From JACJWR01 sp964547485 (lineage in GTDB: Bacteria > Actinomycetota > Actinomycetes > S36-B12 > UBA10799): DNA of 13,038 nucleotides. A program made the translations under genes and the position numbers. The notes below the pieces were generated by a model. It made no database searches, had not been told where the DNA came from, and was given only the letters and a program-made list of their open reading frames with translations. Below are positions 5,421 to 12,695 of the stretch, piece after piece (the first letter of the stretch is position 1; each line of letters opens with the position of its first letter). The stretch covers positions 1 to 13,038 of the forward strand of contig CAZJNU010000073.1 in the NCBI GenBank assembly GCA_964547485.1, given 5' to 3'.

Positions 5421-6560
5421 CCCGTCATCAAGGGCAACGGCTACGGCCTGACGCTGCCGCGGCTGGCCCGCGAAGCCCAGCGCCTCTCGGTTCCGTCGGT
5501 CGCGGTCGGAACCCCGTTCGAGGTGGCCGGCGTCGCGGCCGAGTTCACCGGCGACATCCTGGTACTGCAGCCCTGGGATCCCCGCGACGAGCTGGCGGCC
5601 GAGGCTTGGCAGGCGATCGAGGCGACCCCGGTGGCAGCGCGGGTGATCAAGACAATCGCTTCCACCGACACTCTCCACCTGCTCGCTCGAGATGCCACGT
5701 CACCGGAGCACGTGGTGCTCGAGGGGATGACCTCGATGCGCAGATTCGGCCTGGCGGAACCGAATCTGGATGCACTTCTCGCCGACGACACCATCCGGCG
5801 GGCGCTCGGTGATGGACGACTGCGCCTTCGAGGTGCCGCGATCCACCTGCCGCTGACGCAGCCCAGCTCCCCGATGGTGGCAACCCTGAACTCCGAGTCG
5901 GGCTCCGAAGCTGTGAAGTCCAGTGCGAGCAACCGGGTCAGGGAGGCCTGGGGGTGGGCCGTCACCTGGGTCCGGGCGCTGGCCGCGGTGGAGGACACCG
6001 GCGTCGCGCTGGCCCAGGATGCAGCGACGGTGTGGGTCTCCCACCTCGACGACGATGAACTGCGGGACCTGCGTGACGCCCTGCCACACGTACCGATCCG
6101 GCTTCGGGTTGGCACGAGGCTCTGGCTCGGCGACCCGGACAGTCTGCAGGCCTGCGGCACGGTGCTCGCCGTGCACCCGATCGACAAGGGTCGCGAGTCC
6201 GGCTACCGGCAGCGGCGGGCGGCCAGGGCTGGCTACCTGGTGGTGGTCGGTGGCGGCACCTCCCATGGTGTCGGGATGGCTGCCCCCTCCTCCACCACCT
6301 CCATGCGGCAGCGGGCCATCGCCGCCTCGACCGGGGCGTTGGAGGCGGTCGGCCGCGCCCGCTCACCGTTCTCCTGGGCCAACAAGTTGCGCTGGTTCGC
6401 GGAGCCGCCACATATGCAGGTGTCGATGGTGCTGCTCGCCGAGGATGATCTCCGGGAGGGCCTCGGGGCCGGCTACCGGACACCGGCCGTGGGCGACACC
6501 TGGCCGTGCCGAATCCGCCATACAACGGCGACCTTCGACCGAATCGTGGGATTGGACTGA
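5421..6560 (+). CDS. Alanine racemase-like PLP-fold protein, 5' end lost in gap
   Basis: Fold-type III PLP protein related to Alr, which interconverts L- and D-alanine for peptidoglycan. 379 residues remain. The first, PVIKGNGYGL, contains the lysine that forms the Schiff base with PLP (family VxKANAYG). MRRFGL matches the MGRLG arginine region, and IRLRVGTRLWLG matches the MVRFGIAMYG strand whose arginine contacts the PLP ring. MQVSMVLL corresponds to RICMDQ. Where Alr has GYADG(Y/W) with its catalytic tyrosine, this protein reads VVVGGGTSHGVG, so the opposite-face base appears to be missing. It may be a specialised paralogue or a non-racemase. It ends 1 bp before the GT87 gene and follows femX, suggesting an envelope role. 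Confidence 0.75.
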   Translation, partial: PVIKGNGYGLTLPRLAREAQRLSVPSVAVGTPFEVAGVAAEFTGDILVLQPWDPRDELAAEAWQAIEATPVAARVIKTIASTDTLHLLARDATSPEHVVLEGMTSMRRFGLAEPNLDALLADDTIRRALGDGRLRLRGAAIHLPLTQPSSPMVATLNSESGSEAVKSSASNRVREAWGWAVTWVRALAAVEDTGVALAQDAATVWVSHLDDDELRDLRDALPHVPIRLRVGTRLWLGDPDSLQACGTVLAVHPIDKGRESGYRQRRAARAGYLVVVGGGTSHGVGMAAPSSTTSMRQRAIAASTGALEAVGRARSPFSWANKLRWFAEPPHMQVSMVLLAEDDLREGLGAGYRTPAVGDTWPCRIRHTTATFDRIVGLD

Positions 6561-6561
6561 C

Positions 6562-7995
6562 GTGACGGCAACCGATCGCGGCAGTGCGCCGCAAGTGGTC
6601 CCCAGTTGGGACGATGTCGACGTCGCCAGTGGCAGCGAGGTGGTCGGTGGGCCGTTCGGGAATCGCGGCACCCCCGGCGGCTGGCGAATGGCACTGGTCG
6701 TCGCCACCGTGGTCTCGGTCATCGGCTTCGCGCTCGGGGTGATCGCCCGCACCCCCTGCATCTCCACCGGATTCACCGGAATCGGTCGCTATACGCACCT
6801 GTGCTACTCGGACATTCCCGTGCTCTACGAACTCCGCGGGTTCGCGGCCGGGCACTTGCCTTACCTGGATAACGTCCCCGGCCAACAGATCTTCGAGTAC
6901 CCGGTGCTGACGGGAGCGTTCGCCCAGCTCGGTGCGTGGTTGACCCCCCTGTTCGGCGGCGGCGGACTCGGCTTCTATGCAGCCAACGTGCTGTTGCTGG
7001 GTACCTGTCTGATCATCACTGTGCTGGTCACCGGCCTCGCTGCACGACCGCGTGCCTGGGACGCGGTATTGCTCGCCTGCTCCCCGGCGCTGTTGCTCTC
7101 GGCCACCATCAACTGGGACCTGCTGGCGATCATGCTCTCGGCGGTCTGGTTACTGCTGTGGTCACGACGGCTACCCGGCTGGTCTGGGGTGATCCTCGGA
7201 CTTGCGATCGCAGCGAAGTTCTACCCGCTGGTGTTTCTGGGTCCGGTGTTGGTGTTGTGCATCCGCAGCCACCGGATGCGCGACTTCGGCCGCCTGTTGT
7301 TGGGAACCGCGATCGGCTGGCTGGCCGTGAACGTGCCGGTGATGCTGGCGAATTTCGAGGGTTGGTCGACCTTCTACACCTTCAGCCAGACCCGTGGACA
7401 GGACTTCGGATCTCCGTGGTTGGCACTTTCGATCGCCGGCGTCGACGTGCCCCCGAACTGGCTGAACCCGATCGCCTTCGGAATCTTCGGGCTGGCCTGT
7501 CTGGGGGTGGCGGCGCTGATTCTGCTCGCCCCGCAGCGACCCCGGCTGGCGCCGATGCTGTTCCTGGTACTGGCTGCTTTCCTGTTGACCAACAAGGTCT
7601 ATTCGCCGCAGTACGTCGGCTGGCTGGTGCCGCTCGCGGTGTTGGCTCGCCCGCGGCTGCGCGACTTGATGGTCTGGCAGGCGGGCGAGCTCGTCTACTT
7701 CGTGGCGATCTGGTGGTACCTGGCGGGTCTGGAGAACCCCAACAAGGGCCTTCCCGCCGGCTGGTACTCGGTGGCCATCTGGATCCATGTGATCGCCACC
7801 CTCTGGTTTGCCAGTCTGCTGATCCGAGACGCCTTGAAGCCGTCCGCAGATCCAGTGCGGGTCAGCACCGGCACCGATCCGCAGGGCGGCGTCCTGAACC
7901 TCCCGCGCTATGCCGAATCAGTCACGCGACCGGCGGAATCGGTCCCGCAAGCCGCCCCCTCAGCTGCCGGCAGAGGTCAGCCTGCCGTCGACTAG
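6562..7995 (+). CDS. GT87 (DUF2029) polytopic glycosyltransferase
   Basis: Integral membrane GT-C enzyme. Family members use polyprenyl-phosphomannose to mannosylate envelope lipids or glycans on the outer face of the membrane. 477 residues from a GTG at 6562, one base after the Alr-like stop; ATG at 6688 is an alternative that would drop 42 residues. Seen: a polar N-terminus (1-42), TM1 about 43-62, the loop acidic motif YSDIP with D84 expected to be catalytic, NWDLL (184-188), KFYP (219-222), NKVYSPQYVGW (344-354), roughly ten hydrophobic segments in all, and a soluble Pro/Ala-rich tail from about 423. A homologue lies next to ponA1 in mycobacteria on the same strand as ponA1. Here the gene faces the PBP. 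The substrate is not determinable. Confidence 0.85.
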   Translation: MTATDRGSAPQVVPSWDDVDVASGSEVVGGPFGNRGTPGGWRMALVVATVVSVIGFALGVIARTPCISTGFTGIGRYTHLCYSDIPVLYELRGFAAGHLPYLDNVPGQQIFEYPVLTGAFAQLGAWLTPLFGGGGLGFYAANVLLLGTCLIITVLVTGLAARPRAWDAVLLACSPALLLSATINWDLLAIMLSAVWLLLWSRRLPGWSGVILGLAIAAKFYPLVFLGPVLVLCIRSHRMRDFGRLLLGTAIGWLAVNVPVMLANFEGWSTFYTFSQTRGQDFGSPWLALSIAGVDVPPNWLNPIAFGIFGLACLGVAALILLAPQRPRLAPMLFLVLAAFLLTNKVYSPQYVGWLVPLAVLARPRLRDLMVWQAGELVYFVAIWWYLAGLENPNKGLPAGWYSVAIWIHVIATLWFASLLIRDALKPSADPVRVSTGTDPQGGVLNLPRYAESVTRPAESVPQAAPSAAGRGQPAVD

Positions 7996-8260
7996 CCAGC
8001 CCCTAACCCTCACTGTCGAGTCCGCAGTTTGTACTAGCTAGTTTCCGCAGTTTGTACCCCGTTCCTCAGCCTGCTTCCTCGACTACGTCAGGGTGGGAGG
8101 GTGGAACTTGGCGCAGGCCCCAACCAGGCTCAGAAATGGCTCGACACCCGATACTGCAACCACTCCGCACCCGAATTCGCAAGTCGCCAGATGACTACAC
8201 GAGGCACCACCGCGCAGCCAGAAACATGTCAGCACTCGCCCCACGGACGCCAACCGAGCG
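7996..8260. other. Convergent intergenic region
   Basis: 265 bp between the GT87 and PBP stop codons. Apart from a direct repeat near its left end I find no convincing gene, RNA or canonical terminator. Short frames on both strands (for example 8083-8313 minus) have no recognisable domain or ribosome site. Confidence 0.6.
8021..8057. repeat. 14-bp direct repeat around a palindrome
   Basis: TCCGCAGTTTGTAC occurs perfectly at 8021-8034 and 8044-8057, 23 bp start to start. Between them, overlapping the end of the first copy, is the 10-bp palindrome ACTAGCTAGT (8033-8042). The pair lies 25 bp past the GT87 stop. It could be a protein-binding site, a slipped duplication or the scar of an excised element; there is no transposase nearby. 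Confidence 0.7.
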
Positions 8261-10150
8261 TTAGCCCACCGGCGAAGGTAGTCGGCGGCTAGTGGCCGCC
8301 TCGGCCGCGCCACTCACCGTCGGCGCAGGTGCCGTCGGCGGGGTCGGCGGCGTGGGCGGGGTCGGCTCGGTCGGGGTTGGCGTCGGGATCGGCGTCGGCT
8401 CGGTCGGGGTCGGCTCGGTTGGCGTCGGGATGTCGGTCGGACTCTCGCTCGGCTGCTCAGTGGGTTCAGTGGGTTGGTAGGACTCCACTTGGTTGTCCTG
8501 GTAGATCGTCTCCGGGTCGACGAACTCCTCCACCGGCAGGTCGGCCATCGCCTGCGACATGTAGGCCGTCCAGATCTGTCCGGGGAACGACCCTCCGGTG
8601 ACCGTACTGAGTCCACCGGTGCCCGACAGCGACACGTTGTTGCCGGCGGCGTCGTTCTTGACCATCATCACCGCGGTCGCCAGCTGCGGNNNNNNNNNNN
8701 NNNNNNNNNNNNNNNNNNNNNNNNNNNNNNNNNNNNNNNNNNNNNNNNNNNNNNNNNNNNNNNNNNNNNNNNNNNNNNNNNNNNNNNNNATCCCGGCGGC
8801 CACCAGCGAATCCTTGGTCTTTGCCGGTCCGATATCGACGTTCATGTGCATGTACGGGGTGTTGATGGAGTTCTCGGTGGCGGTCAACATGTTGACCGTT
8901 CCGAAACTGGTGTTCCCGTAGTTCTCGATCGTGGTGCCGCCGATCTCCTGCGGCGAGTCGCCGTTGTAATACGTGTCGAGGGTGACGCCGTTGGCCAACC
9001 CGGCGGCCAACCCGAACGGCTTGAAGGTGGACCCGGCCTGGCCGCGCGCCTGATCGGCGTTGTTGTACTGGTTCTGCTGGAAGTCCGGCCCGCCGTACAT
9101 TGCCACTACTGCGCCGGTTCCTGGAGTCACCGATGCCAGGCCGATCCGCAGCCCTTCGGTGTCCTCAGTCGGCTGATTGTTGTCCACCGCCTCCACCGCG
9201 GCTGCCTGCGCCGTGCCGTCGAAGGTGGTGGTGATCTTCAAGCCGTCGATGTTGAGTTGGTCCTCGGAGTAGCCCTTGGTCAGCATCTCCCGCTGCGCCG
9301 CGGCGAGCAGGTAACCGTCGGTGCCCTGGTAGTAGTTCGTGGGAGGTTGGTAGGGCTTGATGGCAGGGAATTTCTGCTGATCGCGCTCGGCTTGGGTGAG
9401 CCAGCCTTTGATCACCATCCCGTCCAACACGTAGTTCCACCTGGCCTGCAGACCCTTGGGGTTCTTCGTCGGCGACAACCGGTTGGGGGACTGCAACAGC
9501 GCAGCCAGCACTGCACCCTGGGCAGTGGTCAGTTGACTCGCGGGAATCCCGAAGTACGCCTGCGAGGCCGCCTCGATGCCGTACGCGTTCCGGCCGTAGT
9601 AGACGGTGTTGAGGTAGCTGCCGAGGATCTCGTCCTTGGACGTCTGCAACTCCAGCTTCATGGACAACACCAGTTCCTTCACCTTGCGCACATAGCTGCG
9701 CTCCTGGGTCAGGAAGGCGTTCTTGGTGTACTGCTGGGTGATAGTCGAGGCGCCCTGGGTGGAGCCACCTGAGAAGTTGTTCCAGAAGGCACGCACCAAC
9801 CCGCTCGGCGAGAATCCGCCATGGTCGTAGAAGTCCCTGTCCTCGGCCGCGAGCACCGCCTGTTGGACAGGCTTGGGGACGTCGGTCAGGGCGACATTCG
9901 TCCGGTTCGTCTCCGACATCTTGCCCAGCACGGTGGTGCCGTCGTTCCAGTAGAAAGTGGTCACCTGCGCCCGAGCGACATCATTCGGTTCCGGCACCTG
10001 CACCAGCGCAACGGCCGCCGCCAGACTGGCGATCGCCAGCACCACGAAGGTCGCGAAAGTGCCCAGAATCAGCCGCCAGGAGGGCAGCCATCGACGGACG
10101 CCGGTGCGCCCCCAGCGGGGGTAGTCGATGAAGCGCTTCTTCTTGGCCAT
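8261..10150 (-). CDS. Class A penicillin-binding protein (GT51 plus transpeptidase), PonA1-like, interrupted by assembly gap
   Basis: Bifunctional enzyme that polymerises lipid II into glycan strands and cross-links the stem peptides outside the membrane. ATG at 10150 gives MAKKKRF..., with GGGAA upstream; a GTG at 10171 is possible. Order: basic cytoplasmic tail, one membrane anchor (about 27-52), GT51 with EDRDFYDHGG (E103 catalytic), GGSTQGASTITQQYTKN, RKVKE and ILGSYLNTVYYG. The transpeptidase has the nucleophile motif STFK (S374-K377) and SIN (428-430). The third motif, KTG, is not visible because the N run starts after residue 453. The frame resumes at PQLATAVMM, normally just after KTG. 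It ends in a Pro/Thr/Glu-rich tail and has no PASTA domain, like PonA1. Lies 59 bp after the DUF5318 gene. Confidence 0.93.
   Translation of the reverse strand: MAKKKRFIDYPRWGRTGVRRWLPSWRLILGTFATFVVLAIASLAAAVALVQVPEPNDVARAQVTTFYWNDGTTVLGKMSETNRTNVALTDVPKPVQQAVLAAEDRDFYDHGGFSPSGLVRAFWNNFSGGSTQGASTITQQYTKNAFLTQERSYVRKVKELVLSMKLELQTSKDEILGSYLNTVYYGRNAYGIEAASQAYFGIPASQLTTAQGAVLAALLQSPNRLSPTKNPKGLQARWNYVLDGMVIKGWLTQAERDQQKFPAIKPYQPPTNYYQGTDGYLLAAAQREMLTKGYSEDQLNIDGLKITTTFDGTAQAAAVEAVDNNQPTEDTEGLRIGLASVTPGTGAVVAMYGGPDFQQNQYNNADQARGQAGSTFKPFGLAAGLANGVTLDTYYNGDSPQEIGGTTIENYGNTSFGTVNMLTATENSINTPYMHMNVDIGPAKTKDSLVAAGXXXXXXXXXXXXXXXXXXXXXXXXXXXXXXXXXXPQLATAVMMVKNDAAGNNVSLSGTGGLSTVTGGSFPGQIWTAYMSQAMADLPVEEFVDPETIYQDNQVESYQPTEPTEQPSESPTDIPTPTEPTPTEPTPIPTPTPTEPTPPTPPTPPTAPAPTVSGAAEAATSRRLPSPVG
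8318..8473 (-). repeat. Pro-Thr-Glu low-complexity repeat encoding the PBP tail
   Basis: About 52 codons made of PTEPT, PTPTEP and TPPTPP units. At DNA level these are short GTCGG/CTCGG-type repeats on the plus strand. Likely an extended extracellular or wall-spanning linker. Such repeats vary in copy number between strains. Confidence 0.8.
8691..8789. other. Assembly gap inside the PBP (about 100 N)
   Basis: A run of about 99 N. It replaces the transpeptidase segment between the SxN motif and the post-KTG strand, which in class A PBPs is well over 100 residues. The true missing length is therefore probably several hundred bp, not about 100. Confidence 0.9.
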
Positions 10151-10209
10151 GAACCTGTTTCCCGTTCCCACATCGCTCGACGTGACTCATCGGATCCGGC
10201 GACTGCGGC

Positions 10210-10755
10210 CTACTCCAGCAGGTCCGCCGGGGCTCGGCGAGGTGACCGCTGGCGACCGTCGCCCACCACATAAGTGTGCAACAGGTGGTTCCACTTGCAG
10301 TCAGGGCACACCTCCACGACGTAAACGTCGAGGAAGCCGAACTGCACCGCCCACTCGCGAAGTTCCGGCTCCGTGCGCAGTCGGCCACTGAACGGACCGA
10401 GTTCATCGGAGTAGACGTAGCGCAGCAGCACCAGTGCCTCCGAGCGACACCAAGGACAGGATTGACCGGTGGGCTCACCGTGGTGTTTCGCGGCCCTGAT
10501 GAGGTCCGGGTGTGGATCCAAGTGATCACTGGATCCAGTCGCGGACAATACCAGCGCAGACAGTGCCCGGCGCCGGTGGATTCCGTGGTCGATCCAGTGC
10601 CTCGGCACGGTGGGATCGGCGACTTCTTCGGTGGCTCGCGGGGTCTGCGGGATCGCCCGAGCCGCCCGCGGTGTCGCCCCGATTCGGGTCCCGCGCGGAT
10701 TGCTCGAATACGAATTTGCCACGGCAGCAAGGGTACGCGTGAATTCGGATTCCAC
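10210..10755 (-). CDS. DUF5318 family zinc-ribbon-like protein
   Basis: Conserved actinobacterial protein of unknown function, found next to ponA1 in mycobacteria as here. The conserved part begins near RRRALSALVLS and contains DLIRAAKHHGEP, CPWCR (first CxxC), YVYSDELGPFSG and CPDCKWNHLLHTYVVG (second CxxC). The four cysteines are placed to bind one zinc. The longest frame from a GTG at 10755 gives 181 residues. Family members known to me are nearer 130-140, so starts at 10722 or 10608 (132 aa) are possible, and none has a clear ribosome site. Upstream of the PBP on the same strand with a 59-bp gap, so probably co-transcribed. No function can be stated beyond the envelope-gene neighbourhood. 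Confidence 0.8.
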   Translation of the reverse strand: MESEFTRTLAAVANSYSSNPRGTRIGATPRAARAIPQTPRATEEVADPTVPRHWIDHGIHRRRALSALVLSATGSSDHLDPHPDLIRAAKHHGEPTGQSCPWCRSEALVLLRYVYSDELGPFSGRLRTEPELREWAVQFGFLDVYVVEVCPDCKWNHLLHTYVVGDGRQRSPRRAPADLLE

Positions 10756-10900
10756 GACACGCAGCGGGACGGGCAGTTCCCAAATCGCAGCCGTGCAGGT
10801 ATCGTAGGAACATATCGAAGCGATATATCAGAACCGGAACGAGATAGCCCGGGCACGAGACAGCCCAGGCATATCAGGTAGCACAGACAGGGAGGCGGAG
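10756..10900. promoter_or_regulatory. Divergent DUF5318/padR promoter region with candidate PadR operator
   Basis: ATATCG(aag)CGATAT at 10812-10826 is a perfect 6-bp inverted repeat. It overlaps a second palindrome, GATATATC (10822-10829), and another TATCG stands at 10800-10804. TATCGT (10800-10805) could be a -10 for padR, which would put the palindrome at the start of the transcript. PadR-family repressors often bind AT-rich palindromes in their own promoters (established); that this is the site is inference. Confidence 0.55.
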
Positions 10901-11485
10901 ATGGGCAAGCGCAACGGCGTCCTCATCCTCGCCGTGCTGGGGCTGCTGCACGAGAGTCCGATGCACGGGTACGAGCTGCGGAAGCGGTTGAACTCGATCC
11001 TCGGAACCTTCCACGCGATCTCCTACGGCTCCCTGTATCCGGCTTTGAAGGACATGTTGGCGCGCGGTTGGATCGCCGAGGATGGCCCGGCCGACGCTGG
11101 CGCCCCGGCGCTGTCTGGCCGCCGAGCTCGGATCGTCTACAAGCTGACCGCCGAAGGTAAGGAACAACTGCAGTCGATGCTCGACGAATCGGGCCCTGAG
11201 GCCTGGGAGGACGAGCGGTTCGACGTGCACCTGGCCTTTTTCGGCAAGACCGACGTGGACGCTCGGCTGCGCATCCTGCAGGGACGACGCAGTCGGCTGG
11301 AAGAACGCCGCGCGACGCTCCGCGGTTCTGTGGCGCGCACTCGGGAGCGCCTCGATGACTACACCCTGGTCCTACAGCAACACGGTCTTGAGGGAGTGGA
11401 AAGGGAAGTGCGGTGGCTCTCCGAGCTCATCGCTAACGAACAAGCCAGCGGTGACGGCCGCCCGGCATCTAACGAAAGAGGGTAG
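10901..11485 (+). CDS. PadR family transcriptional regulator
   Basis: Winged-helix repressor, dimeric in the family. In 194 residues it shows the N-terminal PadR domain (VLILAVLGLLHESPMHGYELRKRL near 7-30, then YGSLYPALKDMLARGWI as the recognition helix and wing region) and a C-terminal helical part with many Arg/Glu residues (about 120-185) like the Vir_act_alpha_C dimerisation helices. GGGAGG stands 6 nt before the ATG. The stop is two bases before the ino1 start, so the two form an operon. The same PadR-ino1 pairing occurs in mycobacteria. The inducing signal is unknown. Autoregulation through the upstream palindrome is likely but unproven. Confidence 0.9.
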   Translation: MGKRNGVLILAVLGLLHESPMHGYELRKRLNSILGTFHAISYGSLYPALKDMLARGWIAEDGPADAGAPALSGRRARIVYKLTAEGKEQLQSMLDESGPEAWEDERFDVHLAFFGKTDVDARLRILQGRRSRLEERRATLRGSVARTRERLDDYTLVLQQHGLEGVEREVRWLSELIANEQASGDGRPASNERG

Positions 11486-11487
11486 AG

Positions 11488-12567
11488 ATGGGTTCCCTAC
11501 GGGTAGCCATCGTCGGTGTGGGCAACTGTGCCTCATCGCTGGTCCAGGGCGTGGAGTACTACGCCGACGCCGACGAGAACGCCAACGTTCCTGGTCTGAT
11601 GCATGTCAAGTTCGGTCCGTACCACATCTCCGATGTGGAATTCGTGGCCGCGTTCGACGTGGACGCCAAGAAGGTGGGCCAGGATCTCGCACACGCCATC
11701 ACGGCGAGCGAGAACAACACGATCAAGATCTGTGATGTGCCGCCGACCGGGATCACGGTGCAGCGCGGCCACACGCTCGATGGTCTGGGTAAGTACTACC
11801 GCGAGACGATCATCGAATCCGATGACGATCCGGTTGACGTCGTCGCCGCGCTCAAGGAGTCGCGCGCAGATGTCCTCGTCTGCTACCTGCCGGTAGGATC
11901 CGAGGCGGCAGCCAAGTACTACGCCCAGTGCGCCATCGATGCCAAGGTCGCGTTCGTGAACGCCTTGCCGGTCTTCATCGCCGGCACCCCCGAGTGGGCG
12001 CAGAAGTTCACCGACGCCGGTGTTCCGATCGTGGGTGACGACATCAAGTCCCAGGTCGGCGCCACCATCACCCACCGGGTACTCGCGAAGCTGTTCGAGG
12101 ACCGAGGGGTGACAGTCGACCGCACCTACCAGCTGAACGTCGGCGGCAACATGGACTTCATGAACATGTTGGAGCGCGACCGGTTGGAGTCGAAGAAGAT
12201 CTCCAAGACTCAGTCGGTCACCTCCCAGTTGCGCGACGAGATCTCGGCCCGCAACGTTCACATCGGTCCTTCCGATTACGTCGCCTGGCTCGACGACCGC
12301 AAGTGGGCCTTCGTCCGGCTCGAGGGTCGCGCCTTCGGCGATGTGCCGCTGAGCCTCGAATACAAGCTCGAGGTGTGGGATTCACCGAACTCCGCGGGCA
12401 TCATCATCGATGCGATCCGTGCGGCCAAAATCGCCAAGGACCGCGGCATCGGCGGACCGATTCTATCCGCCTCGTCGTACTTCATGAAGTCCCCACCGGT
12501 GCAGTACTCCGACTCGGAGGCGCAGCAGGCCGTCGAAGACTTCATCCGCGGCGACATCGAGCGCTGA
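11488..12567 (+). CDS. ino1: Inositol-3-phosphate synthase
   Basis: NAD-dependent conversion of glucose 6-phosphate to 1D-myo-inositol 3-phosphate. This is the first step to inositol for phosphatidylinositol, PI-mannosides and mycothiol-type thiols in actinomycetes; cytosolic tetramer. The 359 residues compare with about 367 in Mycobacterium tuberculosis Ino1. Seen: Rossmann motif VAIVGVGNCASS (6-17), YLPVGSEAA (133-141), FVNALPVFIA (156-165), GDDIKSQVGAT (183-193) and NVGGNMDFMNMLERDRLESKKISKT (217-241) with the lysine-rich active-site segment. AGAGGG lies shortly before the ATG, overlapping the padR end. Followed by a strong hairpin terminator. Confidence 0.97.
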   Translation: MGSLRVAIVGVGNCASSLVQGVEYYADADENANVPGLMHVKFGPYHISDVEFVAAFDVDAKKVGQDLAHAITASENNTIKICDVPPTGITVQRGHTLDGLGKYYRETIIESDDDPVDVVAALKESRADVLVCYLPVGSEAAAKYYAQCAIDAKVAFVNALPVFIAGTPEWAQKFTDAGVPIVGDDIKSQVGATITHRVLAKLFEDRGVTVDRTYQLNVGGNMDFMNMLERDRLESKKISKTQSVTSQLRDEISARNVHIGPSDYVAWLDDRKWAFVRLEGRAFGDVPLSLEYKLEVWDSPNSAGIIIDAIRAAKIAKDRGIGGPILSASSYFMKSPPVQYSDSEAQQAVEDFIRGDIER

Positions 12568-12590
12568 TCCACCGCGCCCTTCCCGCTCCA

Positions 12591-12632
12591 CTGAACGGAC
12601 CTGCCGGCCATCGTGGCGGCAGGTCCGTTCAG
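12591..12632 (+). terminator. Hairpin terminator after ino1
   Basis: CTGAACGGACCTGCC (12591-12605) pairs perfectly over 15 bp with GGCAGGTCCGTTCAG (12618-12632). The loop can form four more pairs (GCCA/TGGC). It starts 23 bp after the ino1 stop and is followed only by TTCGTG, so it is the U-poor type common in high-GC actinomycetes. Confidence 0.85.
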
Positions 12633-12668
12633 TTCGTGCCTGCCACTTACGTCAGAGCCTCTACTGAC

Positions 12669-12695
12669 CCGTAGCTGGCGGCTACGGTGGACCCC
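12669..12695 (+). promoter_or_regulatory. Candidate leaderless promoter and hairpin before the MFS gene
   Basis: CCGTAGC(tggcg)GCTACGG (12669-12687) is a perfect 7-bp inverted repeat. TACGGT (12683-12688) within it fits TAnnnT and lies 7 bases before the GTG start, as in leaderless actinobacterial genes. Alternatively GGTGG is a weak ribosome site that the hairpin would partly mask. The palindrome could be an operator over the -10. Confidence 0.4.

Noticed and set aside
5923..6561. Long open frame running into the GT87 gene from inside the Alr-like gene
   Set aside because: The translation before 6562 is Arg/Pro/Ser-rich shadow of the alr-like coding sequence. The family match starts after the GTG at 6562.
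8083..8313. 76-codon minus-strand frame in the convergent intergenic region
   Set aside because: No ribosome site, no recognisable domain, and it overlaps the end of the PBP in another frame.
8318..8473. Possible CRISPR-like tandem array
   Set aside because: The repeats are short, without unique spacers, and translate as a Pro/Thr tail in the PBP frame.
10514..10540. Cluster of GGATCC and GTGATCAC palindromes
   Set aside because: It lies within DUF5318 codons (around GSSDHLDPH) and is explained by coding sequence. No regulatory context.
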